64,000 nt of DNA from VAYN01 sp963702075. Its GTDB lineage: Bacteria; Actinomycetota; Thermoleophilia; Solirubrobacterales; 70-9. The position numbers and the translations under genes were made by a program. This document shows positions 24,028 to 36,446 of this stretch, one piece after another. Position 1 is the stretch's first letter, and each line of letters begins with the position of its first letter. The stretch spans positions 2,604,001 to 2,668,000 of the forward strand of contig OY969703.1 in assembly GCA_963702075.1 (NCBI GenBank), read 5' to 3'. The notes beneath the pieces are model-generated. The model worked only from the letters and a program-made list of their open reading frames with translations, was not told the DNA's origin and did not search any database.

Positions 24028-24829
24028 TCTCTGAACTCTCCTCGGCCGTCTCGCCGGCCTCGTCGTCGTCTCCGCTCTCGGCGGCGCCCTCGTCCTCGCC
24101 TTCCGGCTTGGCGTAGGCCTCAGGGTTCTCCTCTTTCAGCTGCTCGAGCGCCGCCTGCTCGATTTCGGCCTTCTGGCGGGCTTCCTCTTTGAGCTGCTCC
24201 TCTTCGGCTTCTTTTTCTTTCGCTTCGCGCTCGGCCTGACCGGGCCGGCCCTCCTGGGCGAAGGGGAACCCGAGACCAAGCAGAAGCTCGAAAGCCTCGA
24301 GGTCAGTTTTAGCGGAAGTCGTGATCGTCACGTCCAGCCCCCGCACGACGTCGATTGAGTCGTAGTCGATTTCGGGGAAGATCAGCTGCTCTTTGACGCC
24401 CATCGAGTAGTTGCCGCGACCGTCGAAGGAGCGCGGGTTGAGGCCGCGGAAGTCGCGGATCCGCGGCACCGCGATCGAGATCAGGCGGTCGAGGAACTCC
24501 CACATCCGGGCCCGGCGCAGCGTCACCGAGACGCCGACCGGCATCCCCTCGCGCAGCTTGAACGAGGCGACCGACTTGCGGGCGCGGCGCACGTTCGGGT
24601 GCTGGCCGGCGATCGTCGCCAGCTGCTGCTGGGCGGCTTCGAAGGACCGTTTGTCCTGTTTCTCGGTGCCGAGCCCCATGTTGAGGGTGATCTTCTCCAG
24701 GCGCGGGGCCTCCATCGGCGTTGAGTAGCCGAATTTCTTGGTCAGCCCCGGCAGAATGTCCTGCTCGTAGCGCTCGCGCAGGCGCGGCGGCGGGGCCGCC
24801 TGAGAGGTCGGTGCCACGGTCGCCTCCAT
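24020..24829 (-). CDS. rplE: 50S ribosomal protein L5 with long charged C-terminal tail
   Basis: 269 residues; the usual length is about 180. The core includes RLEKITLNMGLGT, FKLREGMPVGVSVTLRR and FSMGVKEQ-like NYSMGVKEQLIFPEIDYD. It ends near ELLLGLGFPFA (about residue 192). The last 75 residues are highly charged: a Glu/Lys helix (AEREAKEKEAEEEQLKEEAR), then an acidic Glu/Asp/Gly/Ser end. L5 binds 5S rRNA and contacts P-site tRNA. The tail is lineage-specific as far as I can tell. Confidence 0.95.
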   Translation of the reverse strand: MEATVAPTSQAAPPPRLRERYEQDILPGLTKKFGYSTPMEAPRLEKITLNMGLGTEKQDKRSFEAAQQQLATIAGQHPNVRRARKSVASFKLREGMPVGVSVTLRRARMWEFLDRLISIAVPRIRDFRGLNPRSFDGRGNYSMGVKEQLIFPEIDYDSIDVVRGLDVTITTSAKTDLEAFELLLGLGFPFAQEGRPGQAEREAKEKEAEEEQLKEEARQKAEIEQAALEQLKEENPEAYAKPEGEDEGAAESGDDDEAGETAEESSENG

Positions 24830-25167
24830 CAGCTGATCTCTTTCCCCGACCGCTTCGCGTAGCGGACGCGCTTGCCGCCTTTGTCGACGCGGACCCCGAC
24901 GCGGGTCGGTTTGTTGTCTTTGGGATCGAGCAGCATCACGTTGGAGACGTCGATCGGACCCTCCTTCTCAACGATGCCGCCAGCCTGGGCGTTTTTGAGG
25001 TCGCCCTGCGAGCGGGGTCGTTCGTGGCGCTTGATCATGTTCAGGCCCTCGACGTAGACGCGACGCTTTTTCGGGTCCGTGCGGACGACGCGGCCGGTCT
25101 TGCCGGAGTCCTTGCCACCGATCAGGACGACCTGGTCGTCGGTGCGGATGCGCATCCTCTTGGCCAT
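24829..25167 (-). CDS. rplX: 50S ribosomal protein L24
   Basis: 112 residues with a KOW motif (QVVLIGGKDSGKTGRVVRTD) and EGLNMIKRHERP. L24 starts 50S assembly at the 5' end of 23S rRNA. Its start shares a base with the rplN stop and its stop shares a base with the rplE start. The C terminus, RVRYAKRSGKEIS, is standard. Confidence 0.96.
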   Translation of the reverse strand: MAKRMRIRTDDQVVLIGGKDSGKTGRVVRTDPKKRRVYVEGLNMIKRHERPRSQGDLKNAQAGGIVEKEGPIDVSNVMLLDPKDNKPTRVGVRVDKGGKRVRYAKRSGKEIS

Positions 25168-25538
25168 CAGAGGACCTCCGGCGCCAGCGAGATGATTTTC
25201 ATGAAGTTGCGGTCGCGCAGTTCGCGCGCGACGGGACCAAAGATGCGGGTCCCGCGCGGGTTGTTGCTGGCCGGATCGATCAGCACCGCCGCGTTCTCGT
25301 CGAAGGAGATGTAGGTGCCGTCGGGGCGGCTGAGCGGCTTGCGGGTGCGGACGACAACGGCCTGCACGACCTCGCCCTTGCGGACGCCGCCCTGCGGGCT
25401 GGCCGATTTCACGGTCGCGGTGATCACGTCGCCGACGCTCGCGTAGCGGCGGTGCGAACCGCCTTTGACGCGGATGCAGAGGATCTCGCGCGCACCCGAG
25501 TTGTCGGCGACCTTGAGCCTGGACTCCTGCTGGATCAT
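25167..25538 (-). CDS. rplN: 50S ribosomal protein L14
   Basis: 123 residues, exactly the family length. MIQQESRLKVADNSGAREI at the start, the KGEVVQAVVVRTRK signature, and RELRDRNFMKIISLAPEVL at the end are diagnostic. L14 sits at the subunit interface. It overlaps rpsQ upstream (ATGA, 25535-25538). Confidence 0.98.
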   Translation of the reverse strand: MIQQESRLKVADNSGAREILCIRVKGGSHRRYASVGDVITATVKSASPQGGVRKGEVVQAVVVRTRKPLSRPDGTYISFDENAAVLIDPASNNPRGTRIFGPVARELRDRNFMKIISLAPEVL

Positions 25539-26158
25539 CGGGCTTTCTCCACCACGTCGACGAGGCGCCAGCGCTTGGTCTTGGAGAGCGGACGGGTCTC
25601 GATCACGCGGACCACATCGCCCTCGCCGGCCTCGTTGCGCTCGTCGTGGGCATGCAGCTTGGTCGAGCTGCGGACGATCTTCTCGTAGGTGCGATGACGG
25701 CGGGCGATGTCGATACGAACGGTGATCGACTTGTCGCCCTTGCTGGAGACGACGATGCCCTGACGGACCTTGGCCGCGTTCGCCTCGCGCTCGGCCGGCG
25801 GGGTGCCGGTGCCGGGGGTACGGGTGGTCTTGACTGCCGCACGCTGTTTGCGCCGCAGGTCCGCCTTGCGCTTACGCTCGGTAACCCGTTCCGCTTTCCG
25901 CTCCTCCGGAGTGGAAGCACGAGCCTTCCGCGCCCGCCGCGACTTCTGCAGCCGACGCCGCTCCTTCCAGGGAAGGTCATCTTCAGGATTCGGCTCCGCC
26001 GGAGCCTCCTCAGCAGCGGGCGCCTCCTCAGCTGCCTCCTCCGCCGGAGCCTCCTCGGCGGCGGGAGCGTCCTCCGCGGGAGTCTCCTCCGCCGCGGGCG
26101 CCTCCTCGACCTGGGGCTCCTCAGTCGTCTCTTCTTTTTTCTGATCCTCGTCGCTCAT
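25535..26158 (-). CDS. rpsQ: 30S ribosomal protein S17 with about 125-residue N-terminal extension
   Basis: 207 residues; normal S17 is about 85. The core starts near residue 127 (ANAAKVRQGIVVSSKGDKSI) and includes RRHRTYEKIVRSSTKLHAHDE. Residues 1-60 are acidic Ala/Glu/Pro repeats, and residues 64-110 are very basic (KERRRLQKSRRARKARAS). The acidic-basic bipolar extension is directly upstream in frame, with no internal stop. The start overlaps the rpmC stop as ATGA, which supports the long form. Confidence 0.94.
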   Translation of the reverse strand: MSDEDQKKEETTEEPQVEEAPAAEETPAEDAPAAEEAPAEEAAEEAPAAEEAPAEPNPEDDLPWKERRRLQKSRRARKARASTPEERKAERVTERKRKADLRRKQRAAVKTTRTPGTGTPPAEREANAAKVRQGIVVSSKGDKSITVRIDIARRHRTYEKIVRSSTKLHAHDERNEAGEGDVVRVIETRPLSKTKRWRLVDVVEKAR

Positions 26159-26370
26159 ATCCGTCGCGTCTCTTTCTCAACGTCGATCCCTCGGGCCTTG
26201 GCCACGGTCAGCAGCCTTGCGATGTCCTTCTTGGCGGCGCCAAGGCGGGAAGTGTTCTCGAGCTCTCCGGTCGCGTGCCGGAAGCGGAGGTTGAAAGCCT
26301 CCTGCTTGGCGTCGATCAGTTTCGCCACCAGCTCGTCGTCTTTGAGGTTATGCACCTCGGCGGCCTTCAT
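26155..26370 (-). CDS. rpmC: 50S ribosomal protein L29
   Basis: 71 residues, two-helix L29. EVHNLKDDELVAKLIDAKQE is followed by AFNLRFRHATGELENTSRLG and KKDIARLLTVA, standard motifs. L29 is at the tunnel exit and docks SRP and trigger factor. The gene is coupled by overlaps to both rplP (26370) and rpsQ. Confidence 0.97.
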   Translation of the reverse strand: MKAAEVHNLKDDELVAKLIDAKQEAFNLRFRHATGELENTSRLGAAKKDIARLLTVAKARGIDVEKETRRI

Positions 26371-26788
26371 TACTCGCCGGCCCCCTCGCGCATGACGAAT
26401 TTGGTTTTCACCGGAAGCTTGTGCCCGGCCAAGCGCAGCGCTTCGCGCGCCAGCTCCTCCGGCACGCCGGCCAACTCGAACATGACCTTGCCCGGCTTGA
26501 CGACGGCGACCCAGCCCTCGGGGTTGCCCTTGCCGGAGCCCATCCGCGTCTCAGCCGGCTTCTTCGTGTAGGGCTTGTCGGGGAAGACGTTGATCCAGAC
26601 CTTGCCGCCACGTTTGATCTTGCGGGTCATCGCTACCCGGGCGGCCTCGATCTGGCGGTTGGTGATCCAGCCGCGCTCGAGTGCCTTGATCCCGTACTCG
26701 CCGAAGGCGACGGTGCTGCCGCCCTTGGTGTTGCCGCGCATGCGGCCGCGGAACTGTTTGCGGTGCTTGACCCGTTTCGGCATCAACA

Positions 26789-26789
<1 letters not shown>
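26370..26789 (-). CDS. rplP: 50S ribosomal protein L16
   Basis: 139 residues. MLMPKRVKHRKQFRGRMRGN at the start, then GWITNRQIEAARVAMTRKI and PAETRMGSGKGNPEGWVAVV, are L16 signatures. L16 contacts the A-site tRNA and organises helices near the peptidyl-transferase centre. It overlaps rpsC by one base. Confidence 0.97.
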
Positions 26790-27646
<857 letters not shown>

Positions 27647-27648
27647 GC

Positions 27649-28206
27649 TTAGTCCTCCACCGGGGTCAGGGCCACACGAATGTGGCTGGTTCGCTTATTG
27701 ATCGGGGTCGCGCGCCCCATCGCCCGTGGGCGGAAGCGGCGCAGGGTCGGCCCCTCGTCGACCGTGATCGAGGAGATACGCATCTCATCGCCGATCAGGT
27801 CGTGGTTGTTTTCCGCGTTGGCTGCAGCGGAGTTGATCAGCTTGTGGATCGGATGAGCGGCACCGCGGGGCGAGAACTGCAGCAGTGCTCGGGCGCTCTC
27901 GATGTGCATCCCGCGCACCTGGTCGGCGATCAGCCGGGCCTTGCGCGGAGCGACGCGCACGTAGCGGGCGCTGGCCTTGACTATCGGGGGCGCCGCAGGA
28001 GCTTTCGGAGCAGCTTTTTTGGCCGGCTCTTTTTTGGCTTTGGCTTTTTTGGAGCTGGTTTTCTCTTTGCCTTTGGCCTCTTTTTTGGCCTTCGGCTCTT
28101 TTTTCGCAGCTTTTTTGGGCTCGGCTTTTTTCGCCGGAGCTTTTTTCGCTTTCGACTCTTTTTTCGCCGCCGGTTTTTTGGCTTTTTTCTCTTTGTCGTC
28201 GGCCAT
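27649..28206 (-). CDS. rplV: 50S ribosomal protein L22 with Lys/Ala-rich N-terminal extension
   Basis: 185 residues from ATG 28206; normal length is about 110. The first roughly 72 residues are AAKK/PAKK repeats, resembling an H1-histone tail. The core then begins VKASARYVRVAPRKARLIAD and ends KRTSHIRVALTPVED. L22 lines the nascent-peptide exit tunnel with L4, and its N-terminal part is on the surface. An in-frame continuation upstream to 28446 overlaps rpsS and lacks conservation. rpsS stops 2 nt upstream. Confidence 0.94.
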   Translation of the reverse strand: MADDKEKKAKKPAAKKESKAKKAPAKKAEPKKAAKKEPKAKKEAKGKEKTSSKKAKAKKEPAKKAAPKAPAAPPIVKASARYVRVAPRKARLIADQVRGMHIESARALLQFSPRGAAHPIHKLINSAAANAENNHDLIGDEMRISSITVDEGPTLRRFRPRAMGRATPINKRTSHIRVALTPVED

Positions 28207-28208
28207 CG

Positions 28209-28472
28209 TTAGTCCTTGCCGCCATGCGAGCGGAACGTGCGGGTGGGAGCGAACTCGCCGAGCTTGTGCCCGACCATCGACTCCGAGATGAAGACCGGGA
28301 CGTGCTTTTTTCCGTCGTGGACGGCGATCGTGTGACCGACCATCTCCGGGAAGATCGTCGAGGTCCGCGACCAGGTTTTCACCATCTGTTTTTTGTTGGC
28401 CTCGTTCAGTGCGGCGATCCGCCCCATCAGGCGCTCTTCGACCCACGGACCCTTTTTCGTCGAACGTCCCAT
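28209..28472 (-). CDS. rpsS: 30S ribosomal protein S19
   Basis: 87 residues from ATG 28472. GRSTKKGPWVEERLMGRI at the start, VGHTIAVHDGKKHVPVFISE in the middle, and HKLGEFAPTRTFRSH at the end are diagnostic. S19 lies in the 30S head with S13. It sits 2 nt after rplB and 2 nt before rplV. Confidence 0.97.
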   Translation of the reverse strand: MGRSTKKGPWVEERLMGRIAALNEANKKQMVKTWSRTSTIFPEMVGHTIAVHDGKKHVPVFISESMVGHKLGEFAPTRTFRSHGGKD

Positions 28473-28474
28473 CT

Positions 28475-29320
<846 letters not shown>

Positions 29321-29331
29321 CTCTAAATCTC

Positions 29332-29625
29332 CTAGGCGGTCTCGGCGCCCTCGAACAGCTCGATCCGCTCGCCCGGGGCGAGCTGGACGATCGCCTTCTT
29401 CCAGGCACGGGTCTTGCCTTTGGTCAGGCCGCGGCGCTTCGGCTTCGAGCGCACCTTCGCGGTCCGCACTCCGGCGACGTCGACATTGAAGACCTCTTCC
29501 ACTGCCTGGGCGATCTGCGTCTTGTGAGCGCGATCGTCGACTCGGAAGGTGTACTTGCCTTCGGCGATCAGGGCATAGCTCTTCTCCGAGATCACCGGGC
29601 GGATGAGGATCGTGCGCGCGTCCAT
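29332..29625 (-). CDS. rplW: 50S ribosomal protein L23
   Basis: 97 residues from ATG 29625, whose ATG overlaps the rplD stop (ATGA). ILIRPVISEKSYALIAEGKY and VFNVDVAGVRTAKVRSKPKR are L23 motifs. L23 is at the tunnel exit and binds trigger factor and SRP. A longer upstream frame exists but lies inside rplD and is not used. Confidence 0.96.
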   Translation of the reverse strand: MDARTILIRPVISEKSYALIAEGKYTFRVDDRAHKTQIAQAVEEVFNVDVAGVRTAKVRSKPKRRGLTKGKTRAWKKAIVQLAPGERIELFEGAETA

Positions 29626-30242
29626 CAGCCGAGCCTCTCCTTCAGCGCTTCCAGCGCGGTTTCGGAGATGACGACGGCAGCGGCGCCGATCACGTCGGCG
29701 ACCCCAGCGGCGCCCACCTCGAGCACCTGGGTCCGCTTCAGGTTGCGGAAGCTCTTCATCGCCCCGACCTCCTCGGCCGTGACGATCACCAGCAGCGAGC
29801 CCTTGGCTCCCCATTTCGCCAGCGCCTGCGCGGCGGTCTTGGTCGAGGGCGTGTCGAGCGTGGAGGCATCGAGGACGGCCACCGAGCCGCGCTCGGCGTG
29901 GACCGAGAGCGCCGAGCGCATCGCCCGTCGGCGTGCTTTGCGGTTGACCTTGACCGTGTACTTGCGCGGCTTCGGGCCGAAGGCGACGCCGCCGCCGAAG
30001 CGGTTGGGGACGCCGAGCGTGCCGACGCGGGCGCGGCCGGTGCCCTTCTGGCGCCAGGCCTTGGCGGTGGTGAAGGCAACCTCGCCGCGGGTCAGGGTCG
30101 AGGCGGTGCCGCGACGGCGCGAGTTGAGGTCGGCGCGAGCGGCCTCGTGCACCAGCGACTGGTGGAAGGGCTCGGCGAACAGCTCTTTCGGCAGGTCCGC
30201 TTTGGTGGTCTTGCCGAGGACGACTGCTTTGGCGCTAGCCAT
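29625..30242 (-). CDS. rplD: 50S ribosomal protein L4
   Basis: 205 residues. The conserved central loop KAWRQKGTGRARVGTLGVPN extends into the exit tunnel, and GVAFGPKPRKYTVKVNRKARR follows. In other bacteria L4 also autoregulates the S10 operon. It overlaps rplC by 8 nt and rplW by 4 nt or fewer. Confidence 0.97.
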   Translation of the reverse strand: MASAKAVVLGKTTKADLPKELFAEPFHQSLVHEAARADLNSRRRGTASTLTRGEVAFTTAKAWRQKGTGRARVGTLGVPNRFGGGVAFGPKPRKYTVKVNRKARRRAMRSALSVHAERGSVAVLDASTLDTPSTKTAAQALAKWGAKGSLLVIVTAEEVGAMKSFRNLKRTQVLEVGAAGVADVIGAAAVVISETALEALKERLG

Positions 30243-30864
30243 CGGTCCTCACCTCGACGATCCCGTTGCGTGAGCCGGGCACAGAGCCCTTGATCAGAAG
30301 GAGGTTGCGGTCGGCGTCGACGTCGGCAATCTCCAGCCCCTTCTGGGTGACGCGCTTGTTGCCCATCTGACCCGGCATCCGCATGCCTTTGAAGACGCGG
30401 GCGGGGAAGGCGCTGGCGCCGATCGAACCCGGGGCGCGTACGTTGTGGGAGCCGTGACTGACCGGGCCGCGGCTGAAGTTGTGGCGCTTGATCCCGCCCT
30501 GGAAGCCCTTGCCGATCGAGATCCCCGCGACCTTGACCTTCTGGCCTGGCTCGAAGACGGTGACGGTGACGTCGTCGCCCACCTTCGGGCCCTCCTCACT
30601 GCCGAGGTCCTCGTCGCGGAACTCGACCAGGTGACGCGAGGGGGCTGCGCCGGCCTTTTTCAGGTGGCCTTCCTCGGCCTTGGTCAGCTTGCCCTGCTTG
30701 ACCTCGCCGAAGGCGAGCTGCACGGCCTTGTAGCCGTCACGGTCGGCGTCGCGAACCGCGGTCACCTTGCAGGGACCGGCCTCGATCACGGTGACGGGAA
30801 CGACGCTGCCGTCCTCTCTGAAGACCTGCGTCATACCGAGCTTCTTGCCGAGAATCGCCGCCAT
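30235..30864 (-). CDS. rplC: 50S ribosomal protein L3
   Basis: 209 residues. It starts ILGKKLGMTQVFREDGSVVP, has FQGGIKRHNFSRGPVSHGSH (the loop near the peptidyl-transferase centre), and PGQMGNKRVTQKGLEI. It follows rpsJ by 11 nt, which is the standard S10-operon order. Confidence 0.97.
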   Translation of the reverse strand: MAAILGKKLGMTQVFREDGSVVPVTVIEAGPCKVTAVRDADRDGYKAVQLAFGEVKQGKLTKAEEGHLKKAGAAPSRHLVEFRDEDLGSEEGPKVGDDVTVTVFEPGQKVKVAGISIGKGFQGGIKRHNFSRGPVSHGSHNVRAPGSIGASAFPARVFKGMRMPGQMGNKRVTQKGLEIADVDADRNLLLIKGSVPGSRNGIVEVRTDG

Positions 30865-30875
30865 CCCACATCCAC

Positions 30876-31196
30876 CTAGAGCTTGATCTCGATGTCGACG
30901 CCCGCCGGCAGCGAGTCCAGGCGCTGCAGCGAGTCGACGGTTTTCGGCGAGGGCTGGAGGATGTCGATCAGCCGCTTGTGGGTGCGGATCTCGAAGTGCT
31001 CGCGCGAGTCCTTGTCCTTGAACGGCGAGCGGATCACGCAGTAGACGTTTTTCTCGGTCGGCAGCGGCACCGGACCGGAGACGCTGGCGCCGGTGCGCTC
31101 GGCGGTCTCGACGATCTCTTTGGCAGCCCGATCGATGGCGTCGTGGTCGTACGCCTTAAGTCGGATCCGGATTTTCTGTGCCGCGATGGTTGCCAC
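30876..31196 (-). CDS. rpsJ: 30S ribosomal protein S10
   Basis: 106 residues. KIRIRLKAYDHDAIDRAAKE, PLPTEKNVYCVIRSPFKDKD and HFEIRTHKRLIDI identify S10 (NusE). Besides its ribosomal role it joins NusB in antitermination; the rRNA operons are not in this window. It is the first gene of the S10 cluster, separated from tuf by about 150 nt containing GC-rich hairpins. Confidence 0.97.
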   Translation of the reverse strand: MATIAAQKIRIRLKAYDHDAIDRAAKEIVETAERTGASVSGPVPLPTEKNVYCVIRSPFKDKDSREHFEIRTHKRLIDILQPSPKTVDSLQRLDSLPAGVDIEIKL

Positions 31197-31295
31197 TTTG
31201 GTGCTTCTCTTGTCTTTCTCTTCGCTTTACCGCGCAAAGAGGGCGGGGCCCCTTTTGATGGGGCGCCGCCCCGGTCGTATGTCCTTGCAGTTGTC

Positions 31296-31340
31296 AAACC
31301 CGCCCGTGGGCGGGGTTGGGGCGGGTGGAGGCCCGCCCCG
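31296..31340 (-). terminator. Tandem GC-rich hairpins after tuf
   Basis: On the minus strand, after tuf, an 8-bp stem pairs 31332-31339 with 31318-31325. It is followed by a second hairpin, CCCGCCC (31314-31308 side) with GGGCGGG (31305-31299), and then TTTG. The T-run is short, so termination may be partial and the S10 operon could still receive read-through from tuf. Confidence 0.5.
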
Positions 31341-31347
31341 GGAGTCG

Positions 31348-32535
<1,188 letters not shown>

Positions 32536-32677
32536 TCTCTCCGTTTGCCTTTCGAAAGTTGTGTTCTGTCTGGTCTAGTTGCTTGAGTTTTGTGGGCGGC
32601 TCGTTCGCGGCAGCCTTTTGCTGCCTGCGGGCAACCCGGGAAATATAGCCAGGTTCAGCGCCCGTCTGCGGTTGGGC

Positions 32678-34789
<2,112 letters not shown>

Positions 34790-34821
34790 GGTTCCTAAGT
34801 CGAGTAGTCGTAGTAAGCCGC

Positions 34822-34843
34822 AAAAAAAGGCCCCAGGGGGCCC
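34822..34843 (-). terminator. Intrinsic terminator/attenuator in the fusA leader
   Basis: On the minus strand, GGCCCC-CT-GGGGCC (34842-34829) is followed immediately by seven T residues (34828-34822), an ideal intrinsic terminator 33 nt upstream of the fusA ATG. No minus-strand gene ends here, so it more likely attenuates fusA transcription than ends another unit. A TATCAT box (34898-34893) could serve as the -10 of an upstream fusA promoter; no matching -35 is seen. On the plus strand the A-run precedes the stem, so it would not terminate the membrane-protein gene. Confidence 0.6.
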
Positions 34844-34892
34844 GGCGAAGCGTCCTGCGAAAAAACAGCGAAAACTGCCTGAGCGAGGGGCG

Positions 34893-35678
34893 ATGATAGC
34901 AGCGCTTCGCCGCTGGTCGCGAGCGGTCGATCGGGTCGGCGATCGTGGCTTGGAGCGGGCCCATCCGGGGGTCGTACGGGCGCGCCATTACGCAGGACTG
35001 GCATGGGCCTGGCTCTGGCCAAAGCTGCGGCCGCTCCTCGCTCTCTTCTTCCGCGGCGTGGCCTTGATCGAGCGCTGGATCCGCTGGGTTTGCGCTTTGC
35101 TGGTGCGTCTTGCCGGTGCCGCCAGCGAGGTCGTCACCCCCGCTCGAGCCGCGGCCGTAGTCCTGATCGCCGCCGGAGCCTGCCTCGCCGTTTCCCAGTT
35201 CATCGACTACCGCGCGGTAGAGATCGGACAGCCTGGCTACGAAGGACTGCCCCAAGTCGCGGCCGTTCCCACCGAAGCGGTTCGCACCGCTGGCGACGCT
35301 CATGCCTACCTGCTGCTGCCGGTCGGGATCGTTGCGATGGCCCTCGGGCTGCTGGCGTTGGTGCGGGAGCGCCGCAAGCTTGGCCTCCTGGTTGCCGCTC
35401 TCGGCCTGCTCTCGCTGGCGGTGATCCTCCTGGTCGACCTCCCTGCCGGCCTCGACGAGGGCAGCCAAACTTCCGTCTTCGCCGGGACCGCCGCGGTGCT
35501 CGAGGACGGCTTCTACGCAGAGCTCGCGTCAGCTGGGGGGATGCTCTTGGCCGGCTTGCTCTACTATGCGCGGCCGTGCCGAATACGAATCAGCTTGTCA
35601 GGAAGGGCCGCAAGCGCCCGAAGAAGAAGACCACGACGCCGGGCCTCAAGTCGGGCCAGGGCCGCAAGAAGCGCGTAG
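34893..35678 (+). CDS. Multi-pass membrane protein upstream of rpsL
   Basis: 261 residues from ATG 34893, which has a good ribosome site (GAGGGG); an upstream ATG at 34788 is less likely because it overlaps the fusA start. There are about four hydrophobic segments: LRPLLALFFRGVALIERWI, AAAVVLIAAGACLAVSQFI, LLPVGIVAMALGLLALV, and LGLLVAALGLLSLAVILLVD. The last 35 residues are Arg-rich and overlap rpsL by 103 nt in another frame. No family is recognised. If it is transcribed with rpsL-rpsG, it would be the first gene of that unit. Confidence 0.65.
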   Translation: MIAALRRWSRAVDRVGDRGLERAHPGVVRARHYAGLAWAWLWPKLRPLLALFFRGVALIERWIRWVCALLVRLAGAASEVVTPARAAAVVLIAAGACLAVSQFIDYRAVEIGQPGYEGLPQVAAVPTEAVRTAGDAHAYLLLPVGIVAMALGLLALVRERRKLGLLVAALGLLSLAVILLVDLPAGLDEGSQTSVFAGTAAVLEDGFYAELASAGGMLLAGLLYYARPCRIRISLSGRAASARRRRPRRRASSRARAARSA

Positions 35679-35971
35679 CCGCCCCGCAGCGGCGCGGCGT
35701 CTGCACCCGTGTCGCCACGGTGACGCCGAAGAAGCCGAACTCGGCTCTGCGCAAGATCGCCCGTGTGCGCCTGACCAACGGGATGGAGGTCACCACCTAC
35801 ATTCCGGGCGAGGGCCACAACCTCCAGGAGCACTCGGTGGTCCTGATCAGGGGTGGTCGCGTCAAGGACCTGCCGGGCGTCCGCTACAAGGTCGTCCGCG
35901 GCACCCTCGATGCAGCCGGCGTCTCGGACCGCAAGCAAGCCCGCTCCCGCTACGGCGTCAAAGCTTCGTAA
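35576..35971 (+). CDS. rpsL: 30S ribosomal protein S12
   Basis: 131 residues from GTG 35576. PNTNQLVRKGRKRPKKKTTT at the start and TPKKPNSALRKIARVRLTNG and RGGRVKDLPGVRYKVVRG in the core are diagnostic. Lysines at the streptomycin-relevant positions (TPKKPNS and GGRVKDLP) are wild-type, so ribosomal streptomycin sensitivity is expected. No strong Shine-Dalgarno precedes the GTG, so it may rely on coupling to the overlapping upstream gene. It ends TAATG, overlapping the rpsG start. Confidence 0.97.
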   Translation: MPNTNQLVRKGRKRPKKKTTTPGLKSGQGRKKRVAAPQRRGVCTRVATVTPKKPNSALRKIARVRLTNGMEVTTYIPGEGHNLQEHSVVLIRGGRVKDLPGVRYKVVRGTLDAAGVSDRKQARSRYGVKAS

Positions 35972-36441
35972 TGCCCCGTCGCTCGGCAGCACAGATCCGG
36001 CCGATCGAACCGGACGCCAGGCACCGCAACCGCCTCGTCCAGCAGCTGATCAACAAGGTCATGAGCGACGGCAAGAAGAGCCTTGCCGAGCGGATCGTCT
36101 ACGACGCCCTGGCGATCGTCGGCGAGCGCAGCGGCGAAGACGCCGTCGAGGTTCTGGAGTCGGCGATCAAAACGCTCACCCCGGTGCTCGAGGTTCGCTC
36201 CCGCCGCGTCGGCGGGGCCACCTACCAGGTGCCGGTCGAGGTTCCCGCCCGCCGCGCCCGCACCCTCGCGGTCCGCTGGCTCGTCCAGTTCGCCCGGGCC
36301 CGGCGCGAGTACTCGATGGCCGAGCGGCTCGCCGGGGAGATCCTCGACGCCAACCAGCAGCAGGGCAGCGCCTGGAAGCGGAAGGACGACATCTACCGCA
36401 TGGCGCAGGCGAACAAAGCGTTCGCTCACTACCGCTGGTAG
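35971..36441 (+). CDS. rpsG: 30S ribosomal protein S7
   Basis: 156 residues from the ATG in TAATG. RNRLVQQLINKVMSDGKKS, VRSRRVGGATYQVPVEVPA, and the C-terminal WKRKDDIYRMAQANKAFAHYRW are S7 signatures. S7 nucleates the 30S head and in E. coli represses the str operon. Here fusA-tuf are divergent, so any S7 feedback on fusA would need a separate site. The gene is followed after 5 nt by palindromic element copy 2. Confidence 0.97.
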   Translation: MPRRSAAQIRPIEPDARHRNRLVQQLINKVMSDGKKSLAERIVYDALAIVGERSGEDAVEVLESAIKTLTPVLEVRSRRVGGATYQVPVEVPARRARTLAVRWLVQFARARREYSMAERLAGEILDANQQQGSAWKRKDDIYRMAQANKAFAHYRW

Positions 36442-36446
36442 GGGGT

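Noticed and set aside
28010..28195. T-rich/CTTTTTT-like repeats that look like multiple terminators
   Set aside because: They are the complement of AAG/AAA Lys codons in the L22 extension and have no stems.
31292..31297. TTGACA on the minus strand after tuf as a -35 for the S10 operon
   Set aside because: The only -10-like hexamer (TACGAC) is 12 nt away, too close; 17 nt away is CCGGGG.
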